From Galbula dea (taxonomy: Eukaryota > Chordata > Aves > Piciformes > Galbulidae): DNA of 64,000 bases. Location: the NCBI GenBank assembly GCA_013399015.1, contig VWZX01010084.1:434001-498000 (forward strand), in the 5' to 3' direction. The notes below the pieces were generated by a model, which saw nothing but the letters and a program-made list of their open reading frames with translations, did not search any database and had not been told where the DNA came from. Both the position numbers and the translations under genes were made by a program. Shown here piece after piece: positions 40,183 to 53,300 of this stretch. Every line of letters starts with the position of its first letter. Position 1 is the first letter of the stretch.

Positions 40183-40201
40183 GGGCGGGCCGGGGAGGGG
40201 G
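40183..40201 (+). other. G-quadruplex motif next to the splice donor
   Basis: GGG-C-GGG-CC-GGGG-A-GGGGG, with loops of 1, 2 and 1 bases, is a short-loop canonical quadruplex motif. It begins 21 bases inside intron 1 on the non-template strand, the position where R-loops and G4s form at CpG-island genes. G-runs just downstream of a donor are also known intronic splicing enhancers. Confidence 0.75.
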
Positions 40202-40830
40202 CATCGGCGGACGCCCCGATGCCGGCAGCGGCGGGGCGGCCCCCGGTGGTGACAGGAGGCGTTCGGGGTCGCTGCGTTGCCTCAGTGGAAACACCCGACT
40301 TCAAATAACTTTCTAATCGCTTTTTAATCAGCGGGCGGGTTGTAAAGCGTTTGTAGGTATCTCGCTATCTCGGTGCCGGGTCCGGCGCCTGGAGGATCGC
40401 TGTGTGATGTGCCGTTTAGACGGTAATTAAAAGCGATTGCAACAGCAGAAACTCGATTCGATCTGCAGGGACTGTTATCTTCACCTTTGCTTCCCGGGAC
40501 AAGGCTTTGAACTGCGGTTGCCGCTGATTTAATCTTTAACAGATCCCTCCTCAGGCTGAGGAAAGGCAATAAATAAAGCGAGTTCCCAGAAGGCGGGCAG
40601 CGCTCGGAAAACGGTGCGGGGCTCGAGCGGCCCCGCGCTGCGGCCGCGGCGGGCAGGTGCCTGTGCCCAGAGCTGGCCCGGGCCTGCGCACCCGACCCCG
40701 TCCGATCTCCCCCTCCCTGCCTCTGCCTCACAGAACCTGCCTTACGGGGCATCCCCGCCTGGCCAGGCTGCCGCGCTTGGAAACTCCTCTGAGTCTCGGG
40801 CGGGCTGAAGTACAGCCAGTAGGGACAGGG

Positions 40831-43800
40831 ACCGCGAGAACGGAGAAACTTTTTATTAACAAAAAACCCTACTACTCCAAACTGGGGGGAATGAGTTTTT
40901 TTTGTTTGTTTCCCTCTTTTTGACAGAATGGACATCGCTTAGCCTCTCTTGGTTTTGCATGTTAAAAGTGTTGGTGCACCGAAAGTGTGATTTTTAGTGC
41001 TCGCTCTCCTTACTGATTTCATACAGTTCTTTGTGGTTGCATGTCCAGTAGCTTGTTAATTTAATGTTTATCGTCTGTTTCTAGCATACAGTATGTCAGT
41101 TTCTGAATGTGTTTGTCCATCTGTGTCTTTTGACATGCTGTTGACATGCTTGCAACTATGGTTACTGTTACAGATGTTTGCACGGTATTAGTGTCAGGGC
41201 CGCTAAAGTGATAATTCTGAGCTGACTTTTCTGTTAATAACATACATCAAAGGACATAAACCATGTGTTGCATCTGAGAAAGTAGATGCAACTCAACTAG
41301 GAATGGCCCTTCTAGGAGAAGTACAAGCATGACAGCATCAGTAAGGTAGAAATGAAGTGCAACCAATAAAATCTAAGTACTAAGTACGTGTTAGGAGAAA
41401 GCTTAGTTTTTCCTAAACTGTATTCTAAACCAAATAGCATTAGTTTAGAAAAAGGATGTGCAGCTGAAAGTCTTTTCTAAATATTATGTATGTAAATACT
41501 GTTCTGAATTTTATCTTCATAACATCAGTTTTATATTATTTTATCATAAACATTTCAAAGTCAAAGCTATTAGTAGTGTTAAGAGGCAGGAGTCAGCATT
41601 GCTAAATGGCTCTACTTAGAGTAGAGCAAAACTTTGGCTATGCGTACTAAAGATACAATCTTTACAAAGTCTGCCACTGGTTTCAAAACTAGCAGGTCAG
41701 GAATTTGGGTATACATGAGAATGATTTTTGGTGCTTTGGAAAGTCATAAGCAGAAAGGTAAATAAAGAAGGTATAAAGGCATACTTAAGTTGTATGTATC
41801 CTGTGTCAAGAAGTAGGTGCCATAAATTTTTGGTTGCTTGGAGGAATGCTAAAACTGGGAAAACCATTAGAGAACCCACTCTTTGGATATTTTATGAAGA
41901 AAGAGAATATAAATATATACGATGATGTCAGAATACGACTGCTGTGGTCTTCTGCTGTTGAAAAGATAGATACCTCCAGTACCTGGATGCTCAGTAGGAT
42001 TGTGATCTGGTTCACACTCTTGTTTCTAAATCCTCTTGTTTTTCAGCAGAGGAATGTCTTTCAGTGGTTGAGAATTCTGTGCTGTTCCGTAGCGTACACT
42101 CTGACATAAAAACCCACCACTGTGGGACTGGTAGACTTTTAAATGTCCAGTGTATGCAGACAATGTAACAGTATGAAAGACTGGTTCATACACGGAAGCA
42201 GCTACAATTTCCAAATTTGCCAGTCTATTATCCTTGGATTTATTAATTATTGCCTAATTAAGCAGAGTTGAAGCTTCTGCCTGCCTTCCATGAAGAACTG
42301 TCAAGTCTCATTGTCTGTAGATGGCTAGGCTAAGCAATGGCAAATTTTCAAACATGCCTGCTTGTTCTAGAGATGTTTGGCTTCCCTAGCTTGGTAGTGG
42401 CCAACCAGATGTTCCTTGGTACTTTTTTTTTCTGTTGTTTTTTTTTTTTTTACCAGAAAAACAGAAATGTCTTTTTGCACTGTGACAATTTTTACTTCAG
42501 ATCAAAGCAGGAGATTAAAACTGTGTACTGACATCGATTCTGTTTCCAGAAAAAAACACAAAAAGAAAAAAGCCTATCATCTCTAGTCCAGTCTTTTCTT
42601 GCACAGTAGATGCATCTGACCAAAAACAGTCTGTGGTGCTACTTTGTGTGAAGTTTGGGCTTTAAAAGGTTTTTACTAAATTTCTGCCATTTTTATCTTA
42701 TCTGGACATTCACATAGGAAAAAAAAAGGTAAACATTCTCTTGGTGTGCACTGCAAATTGTGTGAAAAGTTGAAATTCTGGGGCCATTAAAGTTTGTTTT
42801 ATCTTGGGACAAATGTGTACAGAACATGATATTATGGTGGCTGAATATTTCATGTATTTTATGATGGTGCTCTTGCAGCAGAGCTAAATGTAGTCTACAG
42901 ATGGACCTGCTACACATTCCTCAATTCTCATTTATATTCCCAGGCTGCAATTCTCGCCTCCCATCAAAAATGTTTTATTTATGTATATGTGTCAGCTGCC
43001 ATGAACTGTTAGACTTTTTAATACCAGACAAGGAGATTCCAGGACTTGCTTTCCATTCCTTTTTCTTCATTTACTTTTAGGCTAAATAATGTACTCAAAT
43101 TTATTTAATGCAATTGCTGTTGACATAAATGAGAATTCCATGTGCTTATGAAGGGCAGCAACTGAGTCTCTGTTTCAAATTAAAATCATGTCACTTTCCT
43201 ATCAGTACACGGTGAAAAGAAGAAGCCAGGATCTGCAGGTCTTTTGCACATGGGACCCTCATTAATTCTCAAACCAAGCCTGTGCATTAGTGAAACATTG
43301 CTACCATTACCGTGATGTGGAAAACTGAGGCAATGAATGGCTTGCTCAAAGTTAGAGGTAAAGTTTATGACAAAGCCAGTAATTAAAGACAGAATGCCTT
43401 ATCCTAACTCCATTCTTTAACCACAGGATCTCCCTACCTCTCCTAAATAATTACTCGTTAAAAATAATGTAAAATCCAGCAACTCCTGTTCAAGAATATT
43501 TAGTCTGATGAGGATAAAAAAAAACCCCAACTGTTTTCATATCTGATGAGTTCTTTTGGCCCACCTGTTCTTTGCCTTCAAAAAGTTTGAGTGTATTGTA
43601 AATATGCATAGTAACATTCAGGAAAATCTGATTCATAAAATTTTTAATGCTTCACAGAAATAATTAAGAAAAAATATTTTTCAAAACTACAGTAACATTG
43701 ATGGTAACAGTAAAACCTATGAAGAAAAAATCAGTGCATATTATAAGGTTCCTAACATTATAAGTCTTCAAATAAATTTTGGCCTTCTGCTTCTTTCATT

Positions 43801-46800
43801 TCTATAATATTGTATTTGATGATGAATATTCTTGTAGAGCACAGTCAAAACTCTGTAGATTATCTGAAAGTGTTTAAGACTGCTTAAAAAAAAAGAATTA
43901 TAAAGAATATGGGAGAAAAAACTTCCTTTTTTAAGGTTAAAACTATATTGCCAGAAACTAACTACACTTTTGAAATAAGAAAGAAAGTTGTTTCTGTGAC
44001 AAGAATGATTTTTAGCATTAAGACCAGCACTTCGGGGTAAATTTGGACTATTTTAGTCAGTCTGATCTCACAGTGCAAATTTAAGTCTTGTTTTTGTCTT
44101 CATCTAAGGTATCTTGGGTATGACCATAGTTTTTCAAAGAGATCAAATAGCAAGCAATCTTCTTATGCAGAAGTAAGCTTTATAAATCTCTTACAACTTA
44201 CAGATCTGTTGACAAGATTTAGGTGTTAGGTGTTACATAAAATGTCTGCCTTTTCTAAGAAAGTACTTCTTTACATAGCTACAAACTTCATAAACCATTT
44301 TTGTGCCTTTCTAGTTGAAATAAGTGAAATGATTGCCATGTGCTTTCAGTTAATAATCTGAGTCTTGTTCCAGTTGAGGATGAAGGTGAATCCAGGATGT
44401 GGATTTAGAATTTAGTGTTAACTCCCCCTTTTGAAAAGAAAACAGAGCTTTTCCTCTCTACTCATTGAAATAGTAAAAATGCAAAGGTAAAATGTACACA
44501 TAGATAAATTAGACGTACATAAAAGCTAAAGAAGTAACAAACCAGGTAAGGTCTAAGTTTGCCAGTTTTTCAGGGGATTTGCTTTAAATTTGAAAACATA
44601 ATGTGTCAACTCAAAGTTAACTTCTTTGTGAAAAATCTGGATTAAAAATGTATTTAAGAAGAGAATGTCGCTTTTTCCACTTGAGACTACAGTGCTAAAA
44701 ATAACTCTTTACACTGCCTCCAAAGAGCCTTTTGCTCCTCAGAAGGGTAGAAAAGGCACACTGCCTCTCTCCTTTGTAGCCATTGCTCTGTGGAAACACT
44801 GCATAAATTGACAGGGAAAAGGAAACTGTCTTTAAGCTGGTAGAATATAAGGAGCTGTCAGGGTGAAGGAACCTTCAATTTGGTATGGTATCTGAAGTGC
44901 ATAGGACAATTGGCCAGGCAGAGGGAGCCTGACTCCAGCTGTGAACGCGTGCACTGGGCTGACCTTCCCAGTCAGCATGCCAGCAGAGATTAGACTTTCC
45001 TCAAGTACTCCCTTGTTAACCCAGTCTTTTCTCTGATGTCATTTGTCTTTCAAGTACTTAAAATTGCTACCGATGTTGCAGCAGTCCAGATCGCTTTGTT
45101 TGATTCTGTCTGTTGGGCAAGATAATATTTTATCTGCATGCACTGCTGTCGTAATACTATATTGGTTATTTAAATGGTCTTCATTAATACAATTTTATGG
45201 TATTTTCCCTGACTTACTTTCTTGAACTGTCCAGCAGATGTGATTATTTTCCCAGTAAAAGTCATGGTAAATAAGGTGTGGTTGCTTTGGTTCCAAGTAA
45301 ACTGACTGAGGACAAAAGATGGTAGGGGTTTTTTGACAGACCAGACCAGCTTTAGACTTCAGTTAGAAGAAAATAGCCTAATGTGAAGATGTTAGAATGA
45401 GATGTGATGTGATCAAAGCATGCTTACTCCTCCGAGATTTAGCAATTCATGTGGCAAATCCACATGCTACATAGTCTGTACTGTTTGCAGAGAAGACCTG
45501 AGAAACTTCTGTACAATTTTACTGATCAGATGTGAGAAATTTAATGTCTGGAGAATCATAAAAGAAATAAATGTAGTTGGGGTGGGATAGAGCCTGTTAC
45601 TGTTACTTGTGGAAGGAGTGCTACCCTCTTTTCTCTCTTGGAAACAAGGTTGAAATGAAAAATGTACAAAACTAAGACAATGAACAGCTTTGGCTATATG
45701 TGATAGGAGTTCATGGTACCCCTCTTTTTAGTCCCAAGATGCATGCTTTTTTTTCTAAAACCTATGGACAACAACTTGGAACTTTTTAATTAGAGACCTT
45801 TAAATGAGTATTAAAGTAGCAGCACCAAAACAGAAGTACCATCTTGGAGTGTCATCATTTAGAGCTGCTGCTCAGAGAGGTGTGATCATCCAAGCTGAGA
45901 GAGCACAAGCCAGCTTGTATTATACTAAGTACTAGCAATATGTGGAACTAGATGCAGGAATGAAAAGGAATAGCAATGCAGATCCTCAGGAGATGGTACA
46001 ATATGTCCCCAACTTGATAAGGCCTTTGCTAAAACATTGTATTCTGTATCACTTTCCAATTTTATTATTTTGCAGTGTTTTACTAAGTTTTAGCTATGAG
46101 CTTTGGGTTTTGGGGGCAGTGGTCACAGCACTAAGGTTCATCCCAGAAAGGACAAGTTGTATTTTTATGGCTAGATACTGCTGCAAAAAATAACTATTCT
46201 GAAGGGTAGTGTTATCCAACAGTGATAATTATAATAATCAGCCACTCCCAAATTAAGATTTTATTGGTAACAAATGGGCTTTTGGTTTGGACCCAATTGT
46301 ATGATTTGGCTCCAGTCCTGCAAATACTTATCCAGATACTTAACTTTAGTGTCAGGAATGGTTCCACTGAAATCACATGTGCAAATGTTTGTTGGATCAA
46401 GGCTTTGAATAATTCTAAAACAATTATCCCCTTCCCCAAATATCAGCTCGTTTCTGTGGAATAGTTTCATGAAGATGTTCTGCTACATTGTTTTATTACA
46501 CAGCCTGGAGCATTATGTTGATCATAAATCATTTAAAAGCCTCTCTTTCAAAATTTTGAAAATATTAATGTAAAATTAGTGTTTAAATGAATCTGGAATG
46601 CACTTTCTTTCACTAGTGTTAACCTGTGCAGTGACAAGTAGTTTTAAGGACATTTTTGATAAAAAAATTGCTAAAACTTTATGCATCAAAATACGAAAGT
46701 ATAGTCTTTTTGTGCAAGAGATAAAATTGTGTGGAGATGCGTGTGTGTATAGAAAGAGTTTGGGCAAATTAAGAAAAGTATCTGGTAACCTAAAGCCGTA

Positions 46801-47019
46801 CAAACAACTATAGTTCCCACCACAGAACTCTCCCCTATTTTGCAGACACTTGAATTAATACTTGTTGTTGTTGAGAGTAACCATGCTTAATAATGTTACC
46901 AAACCTAAGATTTAAGTACTTAACTAGTGCAGAAGTTGTTGCTGGATTGGACTTTGTATAATGATTGTGTATAAAGGCAGCTCCCTAAGTCTTATGGGGT
47001 TGTTTTGTGATTGTATCAT
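40831..47019. other. Intronic DNA, no nested feature seen
   Basis: AT-rich intron sequence without a recognisable repeat family or exon. A T-rich run with few interruptions lies at about 42423-42451. Short open frames, for example 41834-42109 (+) and 45942-46193 (+), have no family resemblance. Confidence 0.55.
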
Positions 47020-47244
47020 CGTATTGGGTCTGGCTGAGCTGTAATTCATCCACATAGTGACCCTCTCAGTGTGGTGTTTTGCATTGGTGACTAGCAGGGT
47101 GCTGATAACACACCCGTGTTTTGGCTGCTGCTGGGCACAGCACTGGCACTGTGACATTCCTTCTCTGGTTGGGGGGCAGGACCCTGGGAGGGAAGTCAGG
47201 CAGCCAGCTGACCCAAACTAACCAAAGGAATATTCCATACCATA

Positions 47245-47267
47245 TGACGTCAGCTCAGATATAAAAG
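47245..47267 (+). promoter_or_regulatory. LTR core promoter: CRE plus TATA box
   Basis: A full consensus CRE palindrome (TGACGTCA) and a TATA box (TATAAAAG) are spaced 7 bases apart within the solo LTR, the usual U3 core layout. Transcription would start near 47290 and run in the same direction as LGR5. The motifs look intact, but activity is not shown by sequence. Confidence 0.65.
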
Positions 47268-47449
47268 CTGAGGCACGGAGCAGGGGGGTGGGCATTCATC
47301 ATCTAATGACTGCCTCCTGAGGAACCACCACGCGTACTGCAGCCCTGCTTCTTGGGAGTGGCCGACCATCGCTGCTCATGGGAGGTATAGATTAAGTCTG
47401 CTTTTGCTTTGCTTCTGCGCGCGCAGGGTTTGCTGTGTATAGTGCTGGT

Positions 47450-47455
47450 AATAAA
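47450..47455 (+). terminator. LTR polyadenylation signal AATAAA
   Basis: Canonical AATAAA in the R/U5 region of the solo LTR, about 185 bases after the TATA box, followed by a TGTCTT-type T-rich stretch within 30 bases. In sense orientation it could act as a premature poly(A) site within LGR5 intron 1, though the U1 suppression normal in introns usually silences such sites. Confidence 0.55.
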
Positions 47456-47583
47456 CTGTCTTATCTCAACCCACGGGTCATTCCTCTTTCCACCTCACTC
47501 TCTCTCCCCTGTCCCTCTGCGAAGGGGAGTGATAGAGCGGCTGGGTGGGCACCTGGTGTCCAGCCAAGGTCAAACCCACCACA

Positions 47584-50500
47584 ATCATACAACTTTTCCC
47601 ATGAAAGGTGTACAATAATTTGAAGCTGATATTTATGAAAGGGAGGTGAATTTTCTATTTTCTTCAGCTTTTTTGTTGTTGGTTCTTTTATCAAACACTT
47701 CAGTCTGCATTGCTTGAGCATGGAATAGTTACAGCACTGGTATTACACAGAAATAATTTTCCAAGCCCTTGGTTCTGCGTCAGTAGGCATCTTACAACAC
47801 CAGCTATACTATGTCTTCTGGATCCTGGGATAACGTAGATGCTAGTCTAAGTGAATGGGAGAACAGATGTGAGATGATGTCAGCATGGAGTGTAACTGTG
47901 CCGTTTTGGCATTCACTGAAATTGTAAATGAGTTTGTAAATGTGTACCCTGAGGGGAGAAGTAGGTCATAGCTGGCAAAGCAAGGAGGTAAGATAAGACA
48001 AAGCTCTCTTTCTCACCCATCGCTAAATTTACCTTTTCCAAACCTCCTTGATGAGTAGTTTGCTTTTGGGTCTTTTATCCTTGATCAGTTTGGCATGGAT
48101 ACTGACTCAGAAATTAAATCTTTCTCCTGTTCATCTTGGAGATTATGAGGTTGCAATTATGTTTGTGGTGGGGGCAGACCAAGTTGTCTGATATCCAGAA
48201 ACAAGATTCATCCTAACGAAGGCATAGAAACCCAAGGTTCTTAAACACTCTGCTTGCAGAGATTGCCAGTTTGGAAGCATGAGGAAAGGGCAGGAACTGC
48301 TTCTGGGAGTAGGGAGTATGATCAGATAGCTATCACTGCGATTCAGGTAGCAAGACCTTGAGTTCGGCTTCTGATATAGTAATGAGGTAGTTTACACATT
48401 TAAGCAAATAATGAAATTTTTTCGTGATCCTTATATGTGTTATGTCTTGGACATCTAGCTACATCTGAGTTTTACTAATTTGGTAATGGCCAATAGATGC
48501 TGGAGATCTGTAGATTAAAAGCAATCAATGAGATGCTAATTATGAGTATGGTATGGTAAAATACAGTGAAGTCCTAAAGTATTTTCTTCTCTTCATAACG
48601 ATGTATGTCTGCCTTTGAGTTTTGTTCTTGTCTGTCTATGTGGGCTGAACTCTGTGACATACAAGATTATTATTGAAACAAGTGACGTCTATGCTGGTGT
48701 CTGAAAGCAATATTTGACCTGCTGACAAAACAAGAGAGGATCCATATGCTTGGTGCAATATGGAAGTATTGCCTGGGCTAGTGCTGAAGTTGTGCAAAGA
48801 CAAGGATTTGGAAGAAGGCCAAAAGAAGTGCAGGTTCAAACTTATGACCTGACAAGGGTCTCGGGAAGTAAATTCCAGTCCTACAGCATCCCTACATAAA
48901 GCCTCATTATATTGTCTTTAACCTGCAGCAGCCACACACAATTACAGGAAGATGAACAGAGAAGCAAAGAGTGCATTGTCAAGAAGGAGATGGCCGGTAG
49001 CTTGGGACTCAGTCTGTATTGGTGCTATAGAGTAGTGAAATGTGTCTCTCATCAGGCAGCTCAACCAATTTTAAACCCTCAGGCAGTAACCCAAATCACA
49101 GTTTACATTTGTGTTGTGTCTGCAGTAAGACTTTGTAGGGTACAGTTATCTTGGCAAAGTTATTATCAGAAACATTTGTGACTAACTGGCTCTAGTGGAG
49201 GCAACACCTAAGTATGCAGTTGTGATGAGGTGAAGAGTAAGGGTTTGCACTACTACTGCTGGGTGTTTTTAAAAATTGGGTGTGGGACACTGTGGAAGAA
49301 TAATTGTTAGCGGAATAAGGGGTTCACATGGTGTTATTTAGGCCTAGCACAGAAAAGGGACAGTGTGAGTGCTCATGATCTGAGAATAATATATGGAAAG
49401 GCTGTAAGTTCCTCAGCACATGGAAGCTTCACGTTGCCTCTTACCTGTTGCTTGTACATGTGTTGAATAGCGTGAACTGCTGAGTGCCAGAATTCTACTT
49501 GTTTCTGGCCAGGACAGAAGATGTGAAAAGGAAATGCAGAACAAGAATCGTGGAATATCCTATCTGCCTGAAGGCCAGACACAGTACAGAATATAGTTGA
49601 ACACATTCTTGAAATTGTTTTTAGAATAAAAGAAATGCTTACTGAATATCAATAAGGCAAAAAACTTTAATCTGGAACAGTAAAAAACAATGCATAGAAT
49701 ATGTGGAAGAATATTGTAGTAGAAGCATTTCTTAGGTTATTTGGATGGAATATTTAAAATAATCATTACAGGGAATGGAGAAAAAAGACCCAGTGCCAGA
49801 TCCATCTCTGCATGTCATTCCATGTGTGTAATTTAATAGACTTATGCTGAGAGAGACTTCAGGTAGTTTTTGCTTTGCTTATAGTAATGGAACTAACTTA
49901 ATTGTGTGGAATTGGTACTACTAAACTAAATATAATTTGAAACATTAGAAAATTTTGGAAAAGCATTAATTAATATCATTAAAATGAAGCATTCATTTCA
50001 GTTTTAATGTGCCAACTCTTGACAGAAAAGCTTCCAATATGTCATTGCTATACATGGTGTCTTTCTGAAATAAATGTAAACTATTTTGTTAGAAAAAAGT
50101 ATTTTTAAGCATACAACCAAATGATCATTATTGCCTTGTTTGTGTCAAGATGTAGACTCGGGCAGGAGACTTGTGTTGTGTTATGTTGTATTGTGTTGTG
50201 TCAGGGAGTTGTGGCAAACTCTACAGACTTTCCAGCAGTTTGAGGAAGGAGGGATTTTTTACTTTTTTTTTTCAGTCTTTTTGTTGTTGATAGCATTCAG
50301 TGAAAGGACCAATAGATTTTTTTGGAGGATGCTTAGACAGCACCGTGATACATTCATTCCATTTATCATAGACAGAAAGAACTGTCACACCAAATAGAAT
50401 ATCAAAATCACATTTCTGTACCTCTTGGTGCCCCAGCTGTTCTGCCTTCAATAGCTGCCTCTGTTAGTCTGTGAAGAGTCCTGTAAACCTGAAGCCAGAT

Positions 50501-53085
50501 GTGGTCTGTTTTCTACATTTATAATCAATCATGGATACAGCATCTTGCAGTCATGTAGCTCTATGTTCCTGCCTGTCTGGCCATAAAGCAGTGATGTAAA
50601 AGATTCAGATTTCGCATGGAATTTAAAATACACAGATTCACTGGATGTTATTATTTACAGTGTTGTATCTCTGTGTGAGAAGTATATAGGGAGATGCTGC
50701 ATACTCTCAACATGCTGGTGGTTTAATCTCTTCTGATAAGGGTTTGTGAAAACCAATTATGAGTCGATTTGGTTCCCAGTAAAGCTAAAACTGAAAATCC
50801 TTTTAATTATATGGACTTAGCTCCTGGTATATCACAGTTTTATTATAGAGGGCTCTGTTGGGTCTTAGTGAGTCTAAGGGAAATTCCTCACTCTTTAGCC
50901 AGATATCACCATATATTGAATACATAGGTTTGTTTTTCATATTTGGTGAATGATTAATTACCTAAGTAGGCAATGATAGTCGTTAATTGTTAATTACATT
51001 CATTGGTGGTTTTGGTTATCTCAGCATGAAGACCTTCCATTGCAGTGTTCACAGCTTTTATAAGGCAAGATTAAAGTAGTTGTTCTGCAAATATGCACTG
51101 ACCAAGATTAGACTGAATGAAAATAAGCACTCTGTGTATCATCATGTAACAATATGAATTTGTTAAATGGATGGATGTCTTAGCCACAAGAGAATAATTA
51201 CAGAAAGACATAAAACAAGGGAAAAAAAACAAAACACCACCTTAGCAGCAAAGCATAATATCTATATTACAGTCAGTAATATTGCTACTAGTGTTAAAGA
51301 TAAATGAAATAAGTGTCTAGCTTTAACTTAGTGAAAAAAAACCCCAGACATGAAATAAGCCTCCTGTTTGTTCTCTTATCCATAAAATGGTGGTGTTTAT
51401 CAGAAATAATTCCAGTAACTAAAACATTTGGTAATCTAGCATTTATTAGCAGGTTTAGACAATCTGAGTGGTCTTCTGTGCTATCTAGTCCATTCACTGT
51501 GAAGTGCCTTGGACCAGCGCTAGCCAATGTGATTCTTTACAGGATAGGTCTAAAGAGCTGACAAAGCATCTAGTATATTTCTATGCTGTTTAATTCATGG
51601 AACAGCTACTGGCTTATTAGGCAAACTAAGGTCTTGAAACAGCGTGACAGGCAAACACCTGAGTCAGTCCATTTGGGTGCAATTAGAGCAGGCTTGTTGC
51701 TCCTGAAGTGACCCTGGGTGCACTTTGGGAACACATGGTTGTAGACTGTAAGCTGACCTGAAAGAAACAGCCCAGGGCTGCAGCAGGTGGGAAGGATGAC
51801 ACAGAACAAAGGGCGCTCACAATTTTTCTTTATACTCTATGGCACTATTATTGATGAAGATGAAATATGAGGTGGAATTTCTCAGTAGTTAACAGTATGA
51901 GAAAGAGACTTTGAAGTTGCATACTAAGATGATGCTACAGTGCTACTTCAGAGCATATAATTCTTAAGTATTTTAATGATGTATGTATGGTTTTCACTTC
52001 TAGGTAAAAAAAAAGGTTTTGAATATTTTGTCATGTGTCAGGGCAAGTATGAAGAAATAAGTGCACACAGAGGTTAATCTCAGTGCCCAGAGTTTTCAGT
52101 ATGGAGAAAGAAACCCCCAACACATTCAGATGTATGTCTTTCCTTTTATTTTATCATCCATCAGAATAGATAATGTAGCTCATGTAAAATCTTTCTATTT
52201 CCTATAAGTATTTTTTAATTTCTTTCATATTTGTAATAATCTTATTGACAGGGTAAAAATACATAATTAAACATTCTGATAAGCAAGATGGTGATTGGAT
52301 TTACTGCTGGCATAAGATCATAAACTAATTTTAAAATTATTGTAAAGTACTGAGAGAACAGATTGCACTGAGTGGTAATATAAGACCCACTATTGATGGA
52401 TAAAAAATCAAACTAGGCAAATTAAAGTACATGTTAGACCATGGAATAAAGTTTTCAAACATATGAATTAGACTTGCATTTTTCTCTAAATAAATAAATG
52501 ACACTTAAGCTTCCCCCTGTAGAGAAACAAAGTCAAGGTATCACCATGTAGGTATGTAACAAGGCTGAGTGATAGTAAAATAAAAGGTCGATTTTGATAC
52601 CAGTTCTGTACCTTGTGCTACTCTTTCAGTATTTCACAAAGCACAGTGACATCTACATTAAAAGATACAAATTAAGAAGAATTCAATAAAAGACATTGGA
52701 GTGAAGTTTATGCTGCTTCTAACATCCAGGCCTGGCAAGGGTAGCTAGAGGTACCTTTAGCCATCTTAAAATATTTTCCTTTGTAGGTTACCTAGGACAG
52801 CAACACAGCTCACAAATAAAGTAGAACAGGCCTGAGGCTGCTTCTTAGCAAAGCAGTCAGCTCATAGATATCCCGGGAACTGTTCCAATCGTCAGAACTG
52901 TAAAGCAAAGAATGTAATGTGTTTCTCTGGCTTCTAAGGGGGTTTGCTGTGTACTGTTGCCTCATCCTGAGAGGGCCACTTAGAGGCAAGGGAGCCCCAT
53001 TCAGACTGATCCACAGCTGGGTCAGTGAAGCACTGTGTGCCCATTTCTGTTAAAAATGGTGAAGATCTGTCAGACCTGTGAACTT
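47584..53085. other. Intronic DNA, no nested gene seen
   Basis: Non-coding intron sequence. The only structured element noted is the (TTGTG)n-like pentamer run at 50171-50200. Open frames are short and featureless. Confidence 0.55.
50171..50200 (+). repeat. (TTGTG)n-like pentamer run
   Basis: Six consecutive pentamers, four perfect TTGTG and two one-base variants (TTATG, TTGTA). A minor simple repeat. Confidence 0.8.
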
Positions 53086-53300
53086 ATCACAGAATCACAG
53101 AATATTAGGAGTTGGAAGGGACCTCGAAAGATCTTCTAGTCCAACCCCCCTGCCACAGCAGGGTTCGCTAGACCAGGTCACACAGAAGCACGTCCAGACG
53201 GGTTTCGAATATCTCCAGAGAAGGAGACAACCTCTCTGGGCAGTCTGTTCCCGTGCTCTGTCACACTCACTGTGAAAAACTTAGTTTCATAGTTGAAAAT
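53086..53300 (-). mobile_element. CR1 LINE 3' end
   Basis: Reverse-oriented CR1 3' terminus: two CACAGAAT tail units, TAGGAGTTGGAAGGGACCTC, TAGTCCAACCC, then the block ending CAACCTCTCTGGGCAGTCTG and a little more of the ORF2 C-terminal region. It aligns nearly end to end with the copy at 30772 and extends a few tens of bases further. There is a small deletion relative to that copy within GGAGAC...AACCTC. It is inactive because it is strongly 5'-truncated. Confidence 0.93.

Larger units (their letters stand above)
39300..40830. promoter_or_regulatory. LGR5: LGR5 CpG island and promoter region
   Basis: A sharp island of high G+C with abundant CpG in otherwise AT-rich DNA, spanning the first coding exon and the start of intron 1. 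No TATA box is visible directly upstream of the start codon, so a CpG-island type promoter with dispersed initiation is likely. GC-box-like GGGCGGG occurs at 40183-40189. The probable start-site zone is partly hidden by the assembly gap. A CTTTGAA heptamer at 40505-40511 loosely fits the TCF/LEF core; LGR5 is an established Wnt/TCF target, but a single weak match proves little. The island edges are estimated by eye. Confidence 0.88.
47020..47583 (+). mobile_element. Solo LTR of an avian endogenous retrovirus
   Basis: About 564 bases that match, as far as I recall, an LTR type widespread in bird genomes (start TATTGGGTCTGGCTGAG; the CATACCATATGACGTCA block; ATAAACTGTCTTATCTCAAC; and a GC-rich 3' part near GGGAGTGATAGAGCGGCTGG). 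In U3, a palindromic TGACGTCA lies at 47245-47252, 7 bases before TATAAAAG at 47260-47267. AATAAA is at 47450-47455. This order fixes the orientation as sense to LGR5. ATCAT at 47015-47019 and 47584-47588 may be the 5-base target-site duplication. No gag, pol or env sequence flanks it, so recombination between LTRs has probably removed the interior. Assignment to class III (ERVL-like) is uncertain. Confidence 0.85.

Noticed and set aside
39454..40294. Long minus-strand open frames (232 and 251 codons) over the CpG island
   Set aside because: Both run through the 198-base N gap, and GC-rich DNA has few stop codons. They are antisense to the LGR5 exon and show only low-complexity Arg/Pro/Ala composition.
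47409..47721. Open frames on both strands at the LTR 3' end
   Set aside because: They lie in the U5-like, non-coding end of the solo LTR and the adjacent flank, and resemble no retroviral or host protein.
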